In this document: in pieces, positions 8,832 to 16,825 of the stretch | Numbering within the stretch: the stretch's first letter is position 1 | Layout of the letters: each line of letters opens with the position of its first letter | Origin: Methylotuvimicrobium alcaliphilum 20Z | GTDB taxonomy: Bacteria > Pseudomonadota > Gammaproteobacteria > Methylococcales > Methylomonadaceae | Direction: 5' to 3' | Assembly: GCF_000968535.2 (NCBI RefSeq) | Contig: NC_016112.1 | Location: forward strand, 2,108,001-2,172,000 | DNA: 64,000 nt | The notes under the pieces: model-generated | Databases searched by the model: none | Told to the model about the DNA's origin: nothing | The model's input: only the letters and a program-made list of their open reading frames with translations | Program-made: the position numbers and the translations under genes

Positions 8832-9170
8832 TTATACGTAAAAATCAATACCGGCTACCAATTGAGCGCGCTGATCTTGCATCGGCTGGTTGAGGGTTGT
8901 GGTGTAAGCATTGACGGCATTTAATAATCGTGTGTTGATGGGGTTTTCGGTTTTGTCGGCATTAAGCATGGCGATGTCGGATAATCCGGCATTGTCTAAT
9001 AGCTGTTCTACTTCTTCGGGCGTTTGAGTTGCCTTTGCCGAATGTTGTAAGGGCTTATCGGAGTTTGCACGCTTATTCTCGGGTTGATTTTGGACAGTAT
9101 CCTGCTGTCCTGCGTTTTGCGGGTTTAATTTAAGCGCGGAAGTGTTAAGCGAAGTTACATGTATTTCCAT
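8832..9170 (-). CDS. Small Gln/Asn-rich protein of unknown function
   Basis: A 112-residue soluble protein that I do not recognise. Residues 1-50 are polar, rich in Gln, Asn and Ser and probably disordered. Residues 50-112 look folded (TPEEVEQLLDNAGLSDIAMLNADK, then NTRLLNAVNAYTTTLNQPMQDQRAQLVAGIDFYV). It has no signal peptide, no Cys and no membrane segment. It sits 20 bases upstream of yciB on the same strand. No strong Shine-Dalgarno sequence precedes the ATG. Its composition and position suggest a real but lineage-specific gene. Confidence 0.45.
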   Translation of the reverse strand: MEIHVTSLNTSALKLNPQNAGQQDTVQNQPENKRANSDKPLQHSAKATQTPEEVEQLLDNAGLSDIAMLNADKTENPINTRLLNAVNAYTTTLNQPMQDQRAQLVAGIDFYV

Positions 9171-9284
9171 GTCAAGGCATAATGCAATGGAAAATTGAGT
9201 GCTATTGTAGAATTAATCCGCTTGATTGTACATGCTTGGCAATGGCTTTCTGGTAGAATAATTCAGTTTTAAGGAGGTGTTATC

Positions 9285-9590
9285 GTGGATAAGCAGATTC
9301 AAACCGAACTCGAAGCGGCCGCCTTTAGGCGCCTAGTCGAGCATTTACAAAGCCATCCGGAAGTTCAGAATATCGATTTGATGATTCTGGCCGATTTTTG
9401 TCGTAATTGCCTGGCGAAATGGTATTCGGGGGCCGCGAAAGATAAGGGGGTCGAGATTGATTATGATCAAGCCCGGGAAATTATTTACGGCATGCCTTAT
9501 GCCGATTGGAAGACGCGCCATCAAACCGAAGCGACGCCCGAACAGTTAGCGGCCTACGAGCTCAAGCAAAAAGGAAAAAAACATGAGTAA
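9285..9590 (+). CDS. DUF1244 family protein
   Basis: A 101-residue cytosolic protein of the DUF1244 family. The invariant stretch LMILADFCRNCLAKWYSGAA is present, with a CxxC pair inside it, followed by DYDQAREIIYGMPYADWK. The start is GTG at 9285, with a GGAGG about 9 bases upstream. Its last 8 bases overlap the start of the methyltransferase gene that follows. The function of the family is not known; the CxxC pair suggests metal or redox chemistry, but that is inference. Confidence 0.85.
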   Translation: MDKQIQTELEAAAFRRLVEHLQSHPEVQNIDLMILADFCRNCLAKWYSGAAKDKGVEIDYDQAREIIYGMPYADWKTRHQTEATPEQLAAYELKQKGKKHE

Positions 9591-10320
9591 TGGTAGTTCT
9601 TATGATGCAATGTTTTCCGGAATCATCGGGCGTGATTACGACATGTTGCAGCGCATGAGTCCATTATCGGCTGAAATGAGCAAAATAGTCGGTCGTGCAG
9701 TCAAGCATTATGCCGATAAAGCCGGGCGGCCTTTGAATGTTGTAGAGTTAGGCGGCGGTACTGGCATCACGACGCTGGCTATCTTGTCGTCCAACGACGA
9801 TATGATAGTCACGAGCATCGATAGCGAGCCGACGATGCAGAATCAAGCTAAGGAAAACCTAAAGCAATGGGTCGATAATGGACGCCTATTTTTCAAACTT
9901 GACGATGCCTACAGTGCGTTAACGAAAATGGCTGACAACAGCGCGGATGTTTTGGCAACGGCATACACCGTTCATAATTTCGAACACAGTTATCGCGAGC
10001 GCGTCATCGAACAAATTTTTCGAGTTTTAAAGCCGGGCGGACAATTCATCAATGGCGATCGTTATGCTTTGGACGATATTTTCGAGAATACCCGTACCGT
10101 TCAAGAGGAAATCAGCGGTTTTTTCGAGGTATTGATCGGTGAAAATAAACCGGACTTGCTTGAACAATGGATCATTCATTTATTTAACGACGAATCGGAA
10201 AATCACGTCATGCGCGAAGGCATTTCGCTAAAGCAGTTGGAGGAAGCCGGTTTTGTCGATATTGCCTTAAATCAGCGAATGAAAGTCAATGCTTTGGTTA
10301 CCGCCGTTAAACCTATTTAA
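9583..10320 (+). CDS. SAM-dependent methyltransferase
   Basis: A 245-residue class I methyltransferase. Motif I is VVELGGGTGITTLAIL at about residues 47-62, followed by an acidic residue ending strand 2 (TSIDSEPTMQ), a motif IV-like SADVLATAYTVHNF, and a post-I segment EQIFRVLKPGGQFINGDRYA. It is fully soluble. The substrate is not evident. It overlaps the DUF1244 gene by 8 bases and precedes proA by 18 bases, so it belongs to the same transcript. Confidence 0.85.
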   Translation: MSNGSSYDAMFSGIIGRDYDMLQRMSPLSAEMSKIVGRAVKHYADKAGRPLNVVELGGGTGITTLAILSSNDDMIVTSIDSEPTMQNQAKENLKQWVDNGRLFFKLDDAYSALTKMADNSADVLATAYTVHNFEHSYRERVIEQIFRVLKPGGQFINGDRYALDDIFENTRTVQEEISGFFEVLIGENKPDLLEQWIIHLFNDESENHVMREGISLKQLEEAGFVDIALNQRMKVNALVTAVKPI

Positions 10321-10338
10321 CACGAGCTTTTTTCAATA

Positions 10339-11595
10339 ATGAATATCACTGATTATATGCAGTCACTCGGCCGCGAGGCCAGAAAAGCCGGCAGAGTTTT
10401 GAGCCGTACCGAAACCGGAATAAAAAATGCGGCCTTGCTGGCTATCGCCGAAGAACTCGAAAATAACCGGGAATATTTGATTCAACAAAACGGCAAAGAC
10501 GTTCAAGCGGGTATCGACAATGGGCTCGACGCGGCCTTGTTGGACCGATTGGAATTGAAAGACAAAGGCATTGCTGGGATGGTTGAAGGATTGCAACAAG
10601 TTGCAGCTCTACCCGATCCGGTCGGCGAAATCAACGATATGACCTATCGGCCCTCCGGCATTCAGGTCGGTCAGATGCGCGTCCCGTTGGGCGTGATCGG
10701 CATTATTTACGAGTCGCGTCCTAATGTCACGGTCGACGCGGCCGCACTCTGCTTGAAATCCGGCAATGCCTGTATTCTTCGTGGCGGGTCGGAGGCGATC
10801 CATTCGAACAAGGCAATCGCCGAATGCATCGGCAAAGGTTTGGAACGGGCCGGCTTGCCTGCTACGGCTGTACAGGTGATCGAAACGACCGACCGTGCGG
10901 CGGTTGGCGAATTGATTACGATGTCGGATTTCGTCGATGTGATCGTGCCGCGCGGCGGTAAAGGCTTGATCGAGCGCATATCGAAAGAAGCGACGATTCC
11001 GGTTATCAAACACCTGGACGGCATTTGTCATGTCTATATCGACAGCGAAGCCGATCTCGACAAAGCCGTTTCGATCGCGATCAATGCGAAGACGCACCGC
11101 TACGGTGTTTGTAATGCGATGGAAACACTGTTGGTGCACGAAAGCTTGGCTTCACAAATTTTGCCCGGCCTGTCGGCGAAGTATCGGGAGAAAGGCGTCG
11201 AATTGCGCGGCTGTCTTAAAACCTGTTCATTGATACCGAATTGCCAGCGGGCCGTTGAGGAAGACTGGCAAACCGAATATCTCGCGCCGATTCTGTCGAT
11301 CAAAGTGGTTGCCGGTTTCGATGAAGCTGTCGAGCATATCAATCGATACGGGTCCGCGCATACCGATGCGATTGTGACCGAAAACTACACGCTAGCCAGA
11401 CGCTTTTTGCGGGAAGTCGATTCGAGCTCGGTCATGGTCAATGCGTCGACGCGTTTTGCCGACGGATTCGAATACGGCCTCGGCGCCGAAATCGGTATCA
11501 GTACCGACAAGTTGCACGCGCGGGGGCCGGTCGGTTTAAGCGGCTTGACTAGCTTGAAATACATCGTGCTCGGCGATGGCCACGTTCGGCAATAA
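10339..11595 (+). CDS. proA: Glutamate-5-semialdehyde dehydrogenase
   Basis: Gamma-glutamyl phosphate reductase, the second step of proline synthesis: NADPH-dependent reduction of glutamyl-5-phosphate to the semialdehyde. At 418 residues it is the usual length. Visible landmarks are [38 protein letters not shown], the catalytic Cys at about 258 in [16 protein letters not shown], and [38 protein letters not shown]. The stop codon is immediately followed by the nadD ATG. No proB is in the window. Confidence 0.96.
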   Translation: MNITDYMQSLGREARKAGRVLSRTETGIKNAALLAIAEELENNREYLIQQNGKDVQAGIDNGLDAALLDRLELKDKGIAGMVEGLQQVAALPDPVGEINDMTYRPSGIQVGQMRVPLGVIGIIYESRPNVTVDAAALCLKSGNACILRGGSEAIHSNKAIAECIGKGLERAGLPATAVQVIETTDRAAVGELITMSDFVDVIVPRGGKGLIERISKEATIPVIKHLDGICHVYIDSEADLDKAVSIAINAKTHRYGVCNAMETLLVHESLASQILPGLSAKYREKGVELRGCLKTCSLIPNCQRAVEEDWQTEYLAPILSIKVVAGFDEAVEHINRYGSAHTDAIVTENYTLARRFLREVDSSSVMVNASTRFADGFEYGLGAEIGISTDKLHARGPVGLSGLTSLKYIVLGDGHVRQ

Positions 11596-12216
11596 ATGAT
11601 CGGTATTTACGGAGGCACGTTCGACCCGATTCATTTCGGTCATTTGCGGACCGCGCTCGAAGTCAAAGAAATTTTCGCGCTGGACGAAATTCGCCTGATC
11701 CCTTGCTTTATTCCGCCTCACCGCGATAGCCCCTCGGCACCCGCTTCGATGCGGTTAAGGATGCTGGAATTGGCGCTGGAAGATCGTACGAATATGACGG
11801 TCGATACGCGCGAGATCGACCGGGGCGGTCCTTCCTATATGGTTGAGACATTAATGTCTTTGCGTGCCGAGATCGGCGAACGGCCTTTATTGTTATTTAT
11901 CGGCGCCGATGCCTTTACGGGTCTTACCGCTTGGTATCAATGGCAGCGCTTGTTTGAATTCGCGCATGTTGTCGTGATGACACGGCCGGGTTTTAATACG
12001 CAGACAATTGACGAGTTTTTGACCAACCGTTTGACCGAAGATCGCCAAGTCTTGAATGAATATTCGGCAGGGTATTTATTTTTTCAGTCGGTTACTCGTC
12101 TCGAAATTTCCGCAACCGCCATTCGGCAAATCATAGCTAAACATCGGGATCCGGGTTTTTTATTGCCCGAGTCCGTCATACAATACATCCGACAACATAA
12201 ACTTTATCAGCGCTAA
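11596..12216 (+). CDS. nadD: Nicotinate-nucleotide adenylyltransferase
   Basis: Adenylates nicotinate mononucleotide to deamido-NAD in NAD synthesis. The 206-residue protein has the nucleotidyltransferase motif GGTFDPIHFGHLR at about residues 6-18 and the second motif SATAIRQ near residue 172. FIGADAFTGLTAWYQW is also typical. Its ATG touches the proA stop (TAAATG), so translation is coupled. It is followed after 43 bases by rsfS; the proA-nadD-rsfS order is common in gammaproteobacteria. Confidence 0.95.
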   Translation: MIGIYGGTFDPIHFGHLRTALEVKEIFALDEIRLIPCFIPPHRDSPSAPASMRLRMLELALEDRTNMTVDTREIDRGGPSYMVETLMSLRAEIGERPLLLFIGADAFTGLTAWYQWQRLFEFAHVVVMTRPGFNTQTIDEFLTNRLTEDRQVLNEYSAGYLFFQSVTRLEISATAIRQIIAKHRDPGFLLPESVIQYIRQHKLYQR

Positions 12217-12259
12217 CTTTATTAGTACTTAAGCGGCGCGAATTTGATTAGGAATTTGA

Positions 12260-12616
12260 ATGCAAACAGAAGCGTTATTGAAAATAGTCCAGGACGTTTT
12301 GGACGAAAGGAAGGGTCATAATATCACCGTGTTGGACGTCCGGGGTAAGACCAGCGTGACCGATTACATGATACTGGCAACCGGCACATCCGATCGACAT
12401 ATCAATGCCATGGCCGATTATGTTTCGGAAAAAGTCAAGGAAAACGGGCAGAAACCATTAGGGCAAGAAGGCGGTATCGGAGCGGATTGGGTATTGCTGG
12501 ATTTGGGCGACGTGATCGTTCATTTGATGACCGATCAAGCGCGTGCGTTTTATCAATTGGAAAAATTGTGGTCGGTCGAACAGAAAGCCGAAGCGCTGGA
12601 GGCTTTGCAAGACTGA
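12260..12616 (+). CDS. rsfS: Ribosomal silencing factor RsfS
   Basis: A 118-residue RsfS/Iojap protein. It binds ribosomal protein uL14 and blocks joining of the subunits in starved cells. Family motifs are VLDVRGKTSVTDYMILATGTSDRHI, a GQEGGIGADWVLLDLGDVIVHLM stretch and the final RAFYQLEKLW. It follows nadD in the same direction. Confidence 0.95.
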   Translation: MQTEALLKIVQDVLDERKGHNITVLDVRGKTSVTDYMILATGTSDRHINAMADYVSEKVKENGQKPLGQEGGIGADWVLLDLGDVIVHLMTDQARAFYQLEKLWSVEQKAEALEALQD

Positions 12617-12646
12617 TTTATTTGTTGCCATTATTAGGAGTCACTG

Positions 12647-13144
12647 ATGACCGATCAATTGAAATCTCCTGTCTCACGTTTATTCGACGAGATGGGAATT
12701 AAATACGAATGGATCGAAATCCCTCTCGACCCTGATAAAAAGCCGGTTCGTTCACTCGAAGAGGTCTTGGCAGCCATCGGTCGCGATCCTGAGCAAATTG
12801 TACGCAGTTTATTGTTTCGAACAGGGTCCGGCGATTTTGTTTTGTTGGCGGTCGCCGGCGGCGGCCGCGCCGATTGGGGCGTGCTGCGCAAACAGTTAAG
12901 CGAACGCCGTTTGGCAATGGCGGAACCGGAAGAGGTTTTGCAAGCAACCGGTTTTCCGATTGGCGCGGTACCGCCTATTGCTTTACCCGATTCGATTCGC
13001 ATACTTGTCGATGAAGGCGTTTTTAATTACGCACGGGTTGTTATTGGCAGCGGCATATTGGGATATGCTTTAGATATCAATGCCGACGATTTGCGCCGGG
13101 TCATGTCGAGCGCCGCTGTCGGAAAATTTGTAAAAGCTTCCTAA
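12647..13144 (+). CDS. YbaK/EbsC-type aminoacyl-tRNA deacylase-like protein
   Basis: A 165-residue protein with the YbaK/ProX editing-domain layout: a short N-terminal part, a KPVRSLEEVLAAIGRDPEQIVRSLLFRTGSGDFVLLAVAGGGRADWGVLRK core, and a C-terminal TGFPIGAVPPIALPDSIRILVDEGVF segment. The TGFPIGAVPP motif is the recognised YbaK signature, which lines the editing pocket. Relatives hydrolyse mischarged Cys- or Ala-tRNA(Pro). Substrate specificity cannot be read from the sequence. It has an AGGAG about 7 bases before the ATG and lies 30 bases after rsfS. Confidence 0.82.
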   Translation: MTDQLKSPVSRLFDEMGIKYEWIEIPLDPDKKPVRSLEEVLAAIGRDPEQIVRSLLFRTGSGDFVLLAVAGGGRADWGVLRKQLSERRLAMAEPEEVLQATGFPIGAVPPIALPDSIRILVDEGVFNYARVVIGSGILGYALDINADDLRRVMSSAAVGKFVKAS

Positions 13145-13184
13145 AATTAGCCGGATCTGTTGTTGGTAGTCAAAAGGAGACTCA

Positions 13185-13400
13185 ATGAGCGCCGTCATTC
13201 TCGAATCGACGATTACCTGCCCAAACTGCGGACATGCCGAAACGGAAACGATGTCGACCGATGCCTGTTGGTACTTTTACGAATGCAAGACCTGCGGAAC
13301 CCTGCTCAAACCGAAACCCGGCGATTGCTGCGTGTTTTGCTCTTACGGTTCGGTCAAATGCCCGCCGATCCAGCAACAGGGCTCGTGTTGCGGCGGGTAG
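13185..13400 (+). CDS. GDCCVxC-motif cysteine-rich protein
   Basis: A 71-residue protein with eleven cysteines. It matches the small family named after its GDCCVxC motif (here GDCCVFC at about residues 46-52). Other pairs are CPNC near residue 12, CKTC near 35 and a terminal CC. The pattern suggests two metal sites. Members of this family are often found next to mercury or other metal-resistance genes, and here it precedes vapBC and an arsenic operon. An AGGAG lies about 8 bases before the ATG. The metal is unknown. Confidence 0.8.
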   Translation: MSAVILESTITCPNCGHAETETMSTDACWYFYECKTCGTLLKPKPGDCCVFCSYGSVKCPPIQQQGSCCGG

Positions 13401-13440
13401 TCCAGAATTGGTTTGTCTTGAAAATTTCAAGCTTCATCAG

Positions 13441-13830
13441 TCAAGCCGCTATCAAGCCGAGATATTTCACAAAAGGTTCGAAATCACGGTCGATGTAAAG
13501 AAGAGGAAGTCGGTGCTCGATACAATAAGTCGCAATGATGACATCATTCGTTTTTCTGATAGTGATGCCTCTTTTGCGTAAAGTTCGAAAGTTTTGCGCG
13601 CATTTTTCGACCATGCCGCTATTGAATATGGAGTATTGATCGATCGAGGCCAATCTTTCTTTGGCTATCTGATAGTCCTTATCGCTTTTGAAACCTTGCA
13701 GTATTTCCAGAAAGATCAGGTCGGCAATCGCAACTGTGCCCTCGATTAGCGCGGCATCCAGTGCGTCGGTTTGAGCATTGATGTTGCCGTTGAAATAATC
13801 TATCCAGACACTGGTATCGACCAATATCAT
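13441..13830 (-). CDS. vapC: VapC-family PIN-domain toxin
   Basis: A 129-residue PIN-domain ribonuclease. Catalytic acidic residues are recognisable: Asp5 in MILVDTSVWIDYF, the Glu of LIFLEILQGF, and the Asp of RKTNDVIIATYC. A final YIDRDFEPF is also typical. I start at the ATG at 13830; its first bases overlap the vapB stop codon (ATGA, 13827-13830), the usual coupling of antitoxin and toxin. VapC toxins generally cut tRNA or rRNA loops. It converges on the GDCCVxC gene. Confidence 0.9.
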   Translation of the reverse strand: MILVDTSVWIDYFNGNINAQTDALDAALIEGTVAIADLIFLEILQGFKSDKDYQIAKERLASIDQYSIFNSGMVEKCAQNFRTLRKRGITIRKTNDVIIATYCIEHRLPLLYIDRDFEPFVKYLGLIAA

Positions 13831-14021
13831 TTTCCACCTCGCATCTCGTCCAGATTCCCCTCCCATTTGAGTCGGCCTCTCAATTTGCGAATAGCTTGTT
13901 GGTTGCTGCGCTGAACGATCAGTTTAAGACCTTGCTCCACGACTTCTCTTTTGGTTGTCAGACCGCTTGCCTTGAGGGCTTCGGTCATGAGTTCATCGTC
14001 GATTACTATATTGGTTCTCAT
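13827..14021 (-). CDS. vapB: VapB-family antitoxin
   Basis: A 64-residue antitoxin. MRTNIVIDDELMTEALKASGLTTKREVVEQGLKLIVQR is a ribbon-helix-helix DNA-binding domain of the VapB type, and the C-terminal RKLRGRLKWEGNLDEMR is the toxin-neutralising tail; its GxLKWEGNLDEMR pattern is typical of antitoxins of this class. It overlaps vapC by four bases. A palindrome just upstream (14034-14058) is the likely self-regulatory operator. Confidence 0.9.
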   Translation of the reverse strand: MRTNIVIDDELMTEALKASGLTTKREVVEQGLKLIVQRSNQQAIRKLRGRLKWEGNLDEMRGGK

Positions 14022-14033
14022 GGGATTGCAATG

Positions 14034-14058
14034 TGTGTAAAAGCAGATAATTTACACA
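14034..14058. promoter_or_regulatory. Candidate VapB operator
   Basis: An inverted repeat TGTGTAAA - 9 bases - TTTACACA, perfect over both 8-base arms, begins 13 bases upstream of the vapB start. Type II toxin-antitoxin operons are usually autorepressed at such sites, so this is the most likely operator. It also lies about 15 bases from the arsR promoter on the other strand. Confidence 0.55.
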
Positions 14059-14071
14059 TTTAGAAGCTCGA

Positions 14072-14102
14072 TTGATACAATATGCGTTTTTTCATATATA
14101 CT
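14072..14102 (+). promoter_or_regulatory. arsR promoter with overlapping ArsR-type palindrome
   Basis: TTGATA (14072-14077) and TATATA (14095-14100) are spaced by 17 bases, close to a sigma70 promoter. An inverted repeat ATATG - 8 bases - CATAT (14080-14097) lies between and partly over the -10 box, as expected of an ArsR-family operator. Transcription would start near 14106-14110, which is why the downstream ATG at 14112 is preferred for arsR. Confidence 0.5.
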
Positions 14103-14111
14103 ATGTTCACT

Positions 14112-14462
14112 ATGCTGACACCGGTCCAATTTTTCAAATGCCTTGCCGACGACACCCGTCTGCGCTGCGTGACCTTGCTGCACCTTGAAGGCAAGCTCTG
14201 CGTCTGCGAATTGACGGAGGCTTTGGCTCTGTCGCAGCCGAAAATTTCGCGGCACTTGGCCTTGTTGCGGCAATCCGGTTTGTTGCTCGATAGCCGCGAA
14301 GGGCAGTGGGTGTATTACCGGATCAATCCGGATTTGCCGAATTGGGCCTATCCGCTGCTCGATGATGCATTGAAGGCGGTGCAAGCGAGCGAATCCTTCG
14401 GAAACGATCTGGATCGCCTGCGGCAGATGGACTGCCGTCCGGACATGGCGGTTTGCGGCTAA
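14112..14462 (+). CDS. arsR: ArsR-family arsenic-responsive repressor
   Basis: A winged-helix repressor of 116 residues. It starts in the family manner with MLTPVQFFKCLADDTRLRCVTLL. The metalloid site is the CVC of GKLCVCELTEAL in helix alpha3, as in E. coli-type ArsR, followed by the recognition helix LSQPKISRHLALLRQSGLL and the wing DSREGQWVYYRI. I chose ATG 14112 because ATG 14082 lies inside the predicted promoter; the transcript would then be almost leaderless. It heads the arsenic operon. Confidence 0.9.
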   Translation: MLTPVQFFKCLADDTRLRCVTLLHLEGKLCVCELTEALALSQPKISRHLALLRQSGLLLDSREGQWVYYRINPDLPNWAYPLLDDALKAVQASESFGNDLDRLRQMDCRPDMAVCG

Positions 14463-14485
14463 AAATTTTGATTTAAATATATGCT

Positions 14486-14497
14486 TATTCGAATAAC
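14486..14497. promoter_or_regulatory. Palindrome between arsR and arsC
   Basis: A perfect 12-base palindrome TTATTCGAATAA lies in the A+T-rich 67-base gap between arsR and arsC. It may be a second ArsR-family operator. The half-site differs from the one before arsR, so this is a weak call. Confidence 0.3.
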
Positions 14498-14529
14498 AAA
14501 TTATTAATAACTACCATTTAGGATCAAAC

Positions 14530-15009
14530 ATGCTAAACATTCTGATTGTCTGTACCGGTAATTCCTGTCGCAGCGTCATGGGCGAAGCCCTTGTCAATCA
14601 TCACGGTCAGGGTCGCATCCAAGCCTTTTCGGCCGGCAGTCATCCGATCGGGCGGATCAATCAAGGTGCGCTGGCGACGCTGAAACGCCACGGCTTGCCG
14701 ACTGAAGGCTATCAAAGCCAGTCCTGGGAGGATTTCGAGCATCAGCCGATGGATATCGTGATCACGGTCTGCGACAGCGCGCACGGCGAAACCTGCCCGG
14801 TCTATCTGACCAAGGCAGTGCGGGCGCATTGGGGGGTGTCCGATCCGGGCCATGTCGAAGGCAGCGAGGAAGAGAAAATCGCCGCGTTCGAGCAAACCTT
14901 CGCGACGCTGGAGTTGCGCGTCAAGACCATGCTCGAGCTGCCGTTGGAAGCGATGCCGCGCGACGAATTGACCCGTAAACTCAACGAAATCGGCCAGTTG
15001 TCGGCTTGA
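14530..15009 (+). CDS. arsC: Arsenate reductase, low-molecular-weight phosphatase type
   Basis: A 159-residue arsenate reductase of the LMW tyrosine-phosphatase fold. The catalytic loop CTGNSCR uses Cys8 and Arg14. The resolving pair Cys81 and Cys89 lies in VCDSAHGETC, the layout of the thioredoxin-coupled S. aureus enzyme, and the general-acid Asp is in HWGVSDP. It reduces arsenate to arsenite for export by the transporter encoded 18 bases downstream. Confidence 0.93.
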   Translation: MLNILIVCTGNSCRSVMGEALVNHHGQGRIQAFSAGSHPIGRINQGALATLKRHGLPTEGYQSQSWEDFEHQPMDIVITVCDSAHGETCPVYLTKAVRAHWGVSDPGHVEGSEEEKIAAFEQTFATLELRVKTMLELPLEAMPRDELTRKLNEIGQLSA

Positions 15010-15027
15010 GAGCCGTGAGGAGGCGTT

Positions 15028-16218
15028 ATGACCGAAAAAACACATGATATAGGCTTTTTCGAACGTTACCTGACATTGTGGGTGGCGCTGTGCATCGTCG
15101 TCGGCATTCTGCTCGGCGTGTTCGCACCGGAGTTTGCGAAGACACTCGACGGTATGAGTATCGATGTGAATGGCGCGCCGGTCGTGTCGATACCGATCGC
15201 GGTGTGTCTGTTCTTCATGATGTATCCGATAATGGTCAAGATCGACTTCGCCGAAGTCGTCAAGGCCGGCAAAAGCATCAAGCCCGTGTCGCTGACCTTG
15301 TTCGTCAACTGGGCGATCAAGCCGTTCACGATGTACGCCATCGCCACGTTATTTCTGGGCGGTGTGTTTTACGAACTGATCGGCGCCGATGCGGTCGATC
15401 TGGTCAAGATGCCCTTCGGCCTGGATTTGCCGGTCGGCAGCGAATACGGTTCCGGTACCGTCGTGTTGCAAGACGGCATCAAGATGCTCGAAGTGCCGCT
15501 CTGGCGCAGCTATCTGGCCGGTTGCATTCTATTGGGCGTCGCGCCCTGTACCGCGATGGTGCTGGTTTGGGGCTATCTGGCGCGCGGCAATGCCGGTCAC
15601 ACGCTGGTCATGGTCGCGATCAACTCGTTAGTGATGCTGTTCTTGTTCGGCCTGATCGGCGGCTTTTTGCTCGGCGTCGGCGAGTTGCCGGTGCCTTGGG
15701 AAGCTCTGTTGCTGTCGATCGGCATTTACGTCGCGCTGCCGCTGTTCGCCGGCTATTATTCGCGCAAATGGATTATCGCAAGTAAGGGACCTATTTGGTT
15801 CGAAAAGAAATTCTTGCATCTGTTGACGCCGGTTACGATCGGCGCGTTACTGTTGACGCTGGTCTTGCTGTTTTCGTTCAAAGGCGACGTGATTACCGCG
15901 AATCCGTTGACGATTCTATGGATTGCGATACCGTTGACGATTCAGACTCTATTGATTTTTGCGATCACCTATCTGGGCGCGAAATTGTGGGGTTTCAGTT
16001 ATGAAAACGCCGCGCCTTCTGCGCTGATCGGCGCGTCGAATCATTTCGAAGTCGCGATCGCGACCGCCGTGATGTTGTTCGGTTTGTCGTCCGGCGCAGC
16101 GCTCGCCACCGTCGTCGGCGTTTTGATCGAAGTACCGTTGATGCTGGCCTTGGTCGGTTTCTGCAAAAAAACGAAAGGTTGGTTTTCCGAAGAGACAGTC
16201 AAGCAATCAAGTCGGTAA
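15028..16218 (+). CDS. acr3: ACR3-family arsenite efflux permease
   Basis: A 396-residue inner-membrane protein with about ten hydrophobic spans. The ACR3 signature is visible: [28 protein letters not shown], and [24 protein letters not shown] with the conserved essential Cys at about 174, then [26 protein letters not shown] near the C-terminus. It exports arsenite using the proton motive force. Although ACR3 works alone, arsD and arsA follow, separated by a repeat, so it may be energised by ArsA. Confidence 0.94.
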   Translation: MTEKTHDIGFFERYLTLWVALCIVVGILLGVFAPEFAKTLDGMSIDVNGAPVVSIPIAVCLFFMMYPIMVKIDFAEVVKAGKSIKPVSLTLFVNWAIKPFTMYAIATLFLGGVFYELIGADAVDLVKMPFGLDLPVGSEYGSGTVVLQDGIKMLEVPLWRSYLAGCILLGVAPCTAMVLVWGYLARGNAGHTLVMVAINSLVMLFLFGLIGGFLLGVGELPVPWEALLLSIGIYVALPLFAGYYSRKWIIASKGPIWFEKKFLHLLTPVTIGALLLTLVLLFSFKGDVITANPLTILWIAIPLTIQTLLIFAITYLGAKLWGFSYENAAPSALIGASNHFEVAIATAVMLFGLSSGAALATVVGVLIEVPLMLALVGFCKKTKGWFSEETVKQSSR

Positions 16219-16231
16219 GGCGGGTTTTATT

Positions 16232-16393
16232 TATACCTATCGCACTTCAAATTTCGGTATTAGCGTATGGAGGCGTCGGGGTGTTCGGCAAAGGCTTTGG
16301 CTGCATGGATGCTGTCATAGAGCCTACATGGACGTATTCACGGCGTCCTTTGACGGGCACCCCGACGCCGAAATTTGACTAGCAAAGGGTATA
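16232..16393 (+). repeat. Mosaic palindromic repeat, type A, copy A2
   Basis: A 162-bp type-A copy with both ends: TATACCTATCGCACTTCAAA at the left and a CGCCGAAATTTGACTAGC-type arm at the right. The shared core is present, with the stretch GCCTACATGGACGTATTCAC. It starts 13 bases after the acr3 stop and splits the arsenic operon between acr3 and arsD. Its strong inverted symmetry could terminate or process the transcript there. Confidence 0.8.
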
Positions 16394-16453
16394 GTCGTCT
16401 GTAAATCCGTCATAGTTTAATAAATTTTTTCAATTTCAAAAGGGTGAATAACT

Positions 16454-16816
16454 ATGAAAAACATCGAAATATTCGACCCGGCGTTGTGCTGCAGCTCCGG
16501 CGTGTGCGGCGCCGATGTGGACGAAGCATTGGTGACATTCTCGGCCGATGCGGATTGGCTGAAACAACAGGGCGGAAACATTGTCCGCTACAACCTGTCT
16601 CAGCAGCCGATGGCGTTTGTCGACAACAAGGTCGTCAATGGTTTCCTGGAACGTTCCGGCGAGCAAGGGCTGCCGCTGGTGTTGGTCGACGGCGAAATCG
16701 CGCTGGCCGGACGCTATCCTTGCCGGGAGGAATTAGGCCGCTGGTGCGCCATCGAGGTTGTGCCTACCGAAAGCAAGGCCGCCGTTTCCGCTTGCTGCAA
16801 ACCGGGTTCCTGTTGA
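16454..16816 (+). CDS. arsD: Arsenite metallochaperone ArsD
   Basis: A 120-residue thioredoxin-like chaperone that hands arsenite to ArsA. All key cysteines can be found: Cys12, Cys13 and Cys18 in ALCCSSGVCG, and the C-terminal Cys114, Cys115 and Cys120. The middle QQPMAFVDNKVVNGFLERSGEQGLPLVLVDGEI is typical. The stop codon lies directly before the arsA start region. Confidence 0.94.
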   Translation: MKNIEIFDPALCCSSGVCGADVDEALVTFSADADWLKQQGGNIVRYNLSQQPMAFVDNKVVNGFLERSGEQGLPLVLVDGEIALAGRYPCREELGRWCAIEVVPTESKAAVSACCKPGSC

Positions 16817-16825
16817 TTGCCGATC

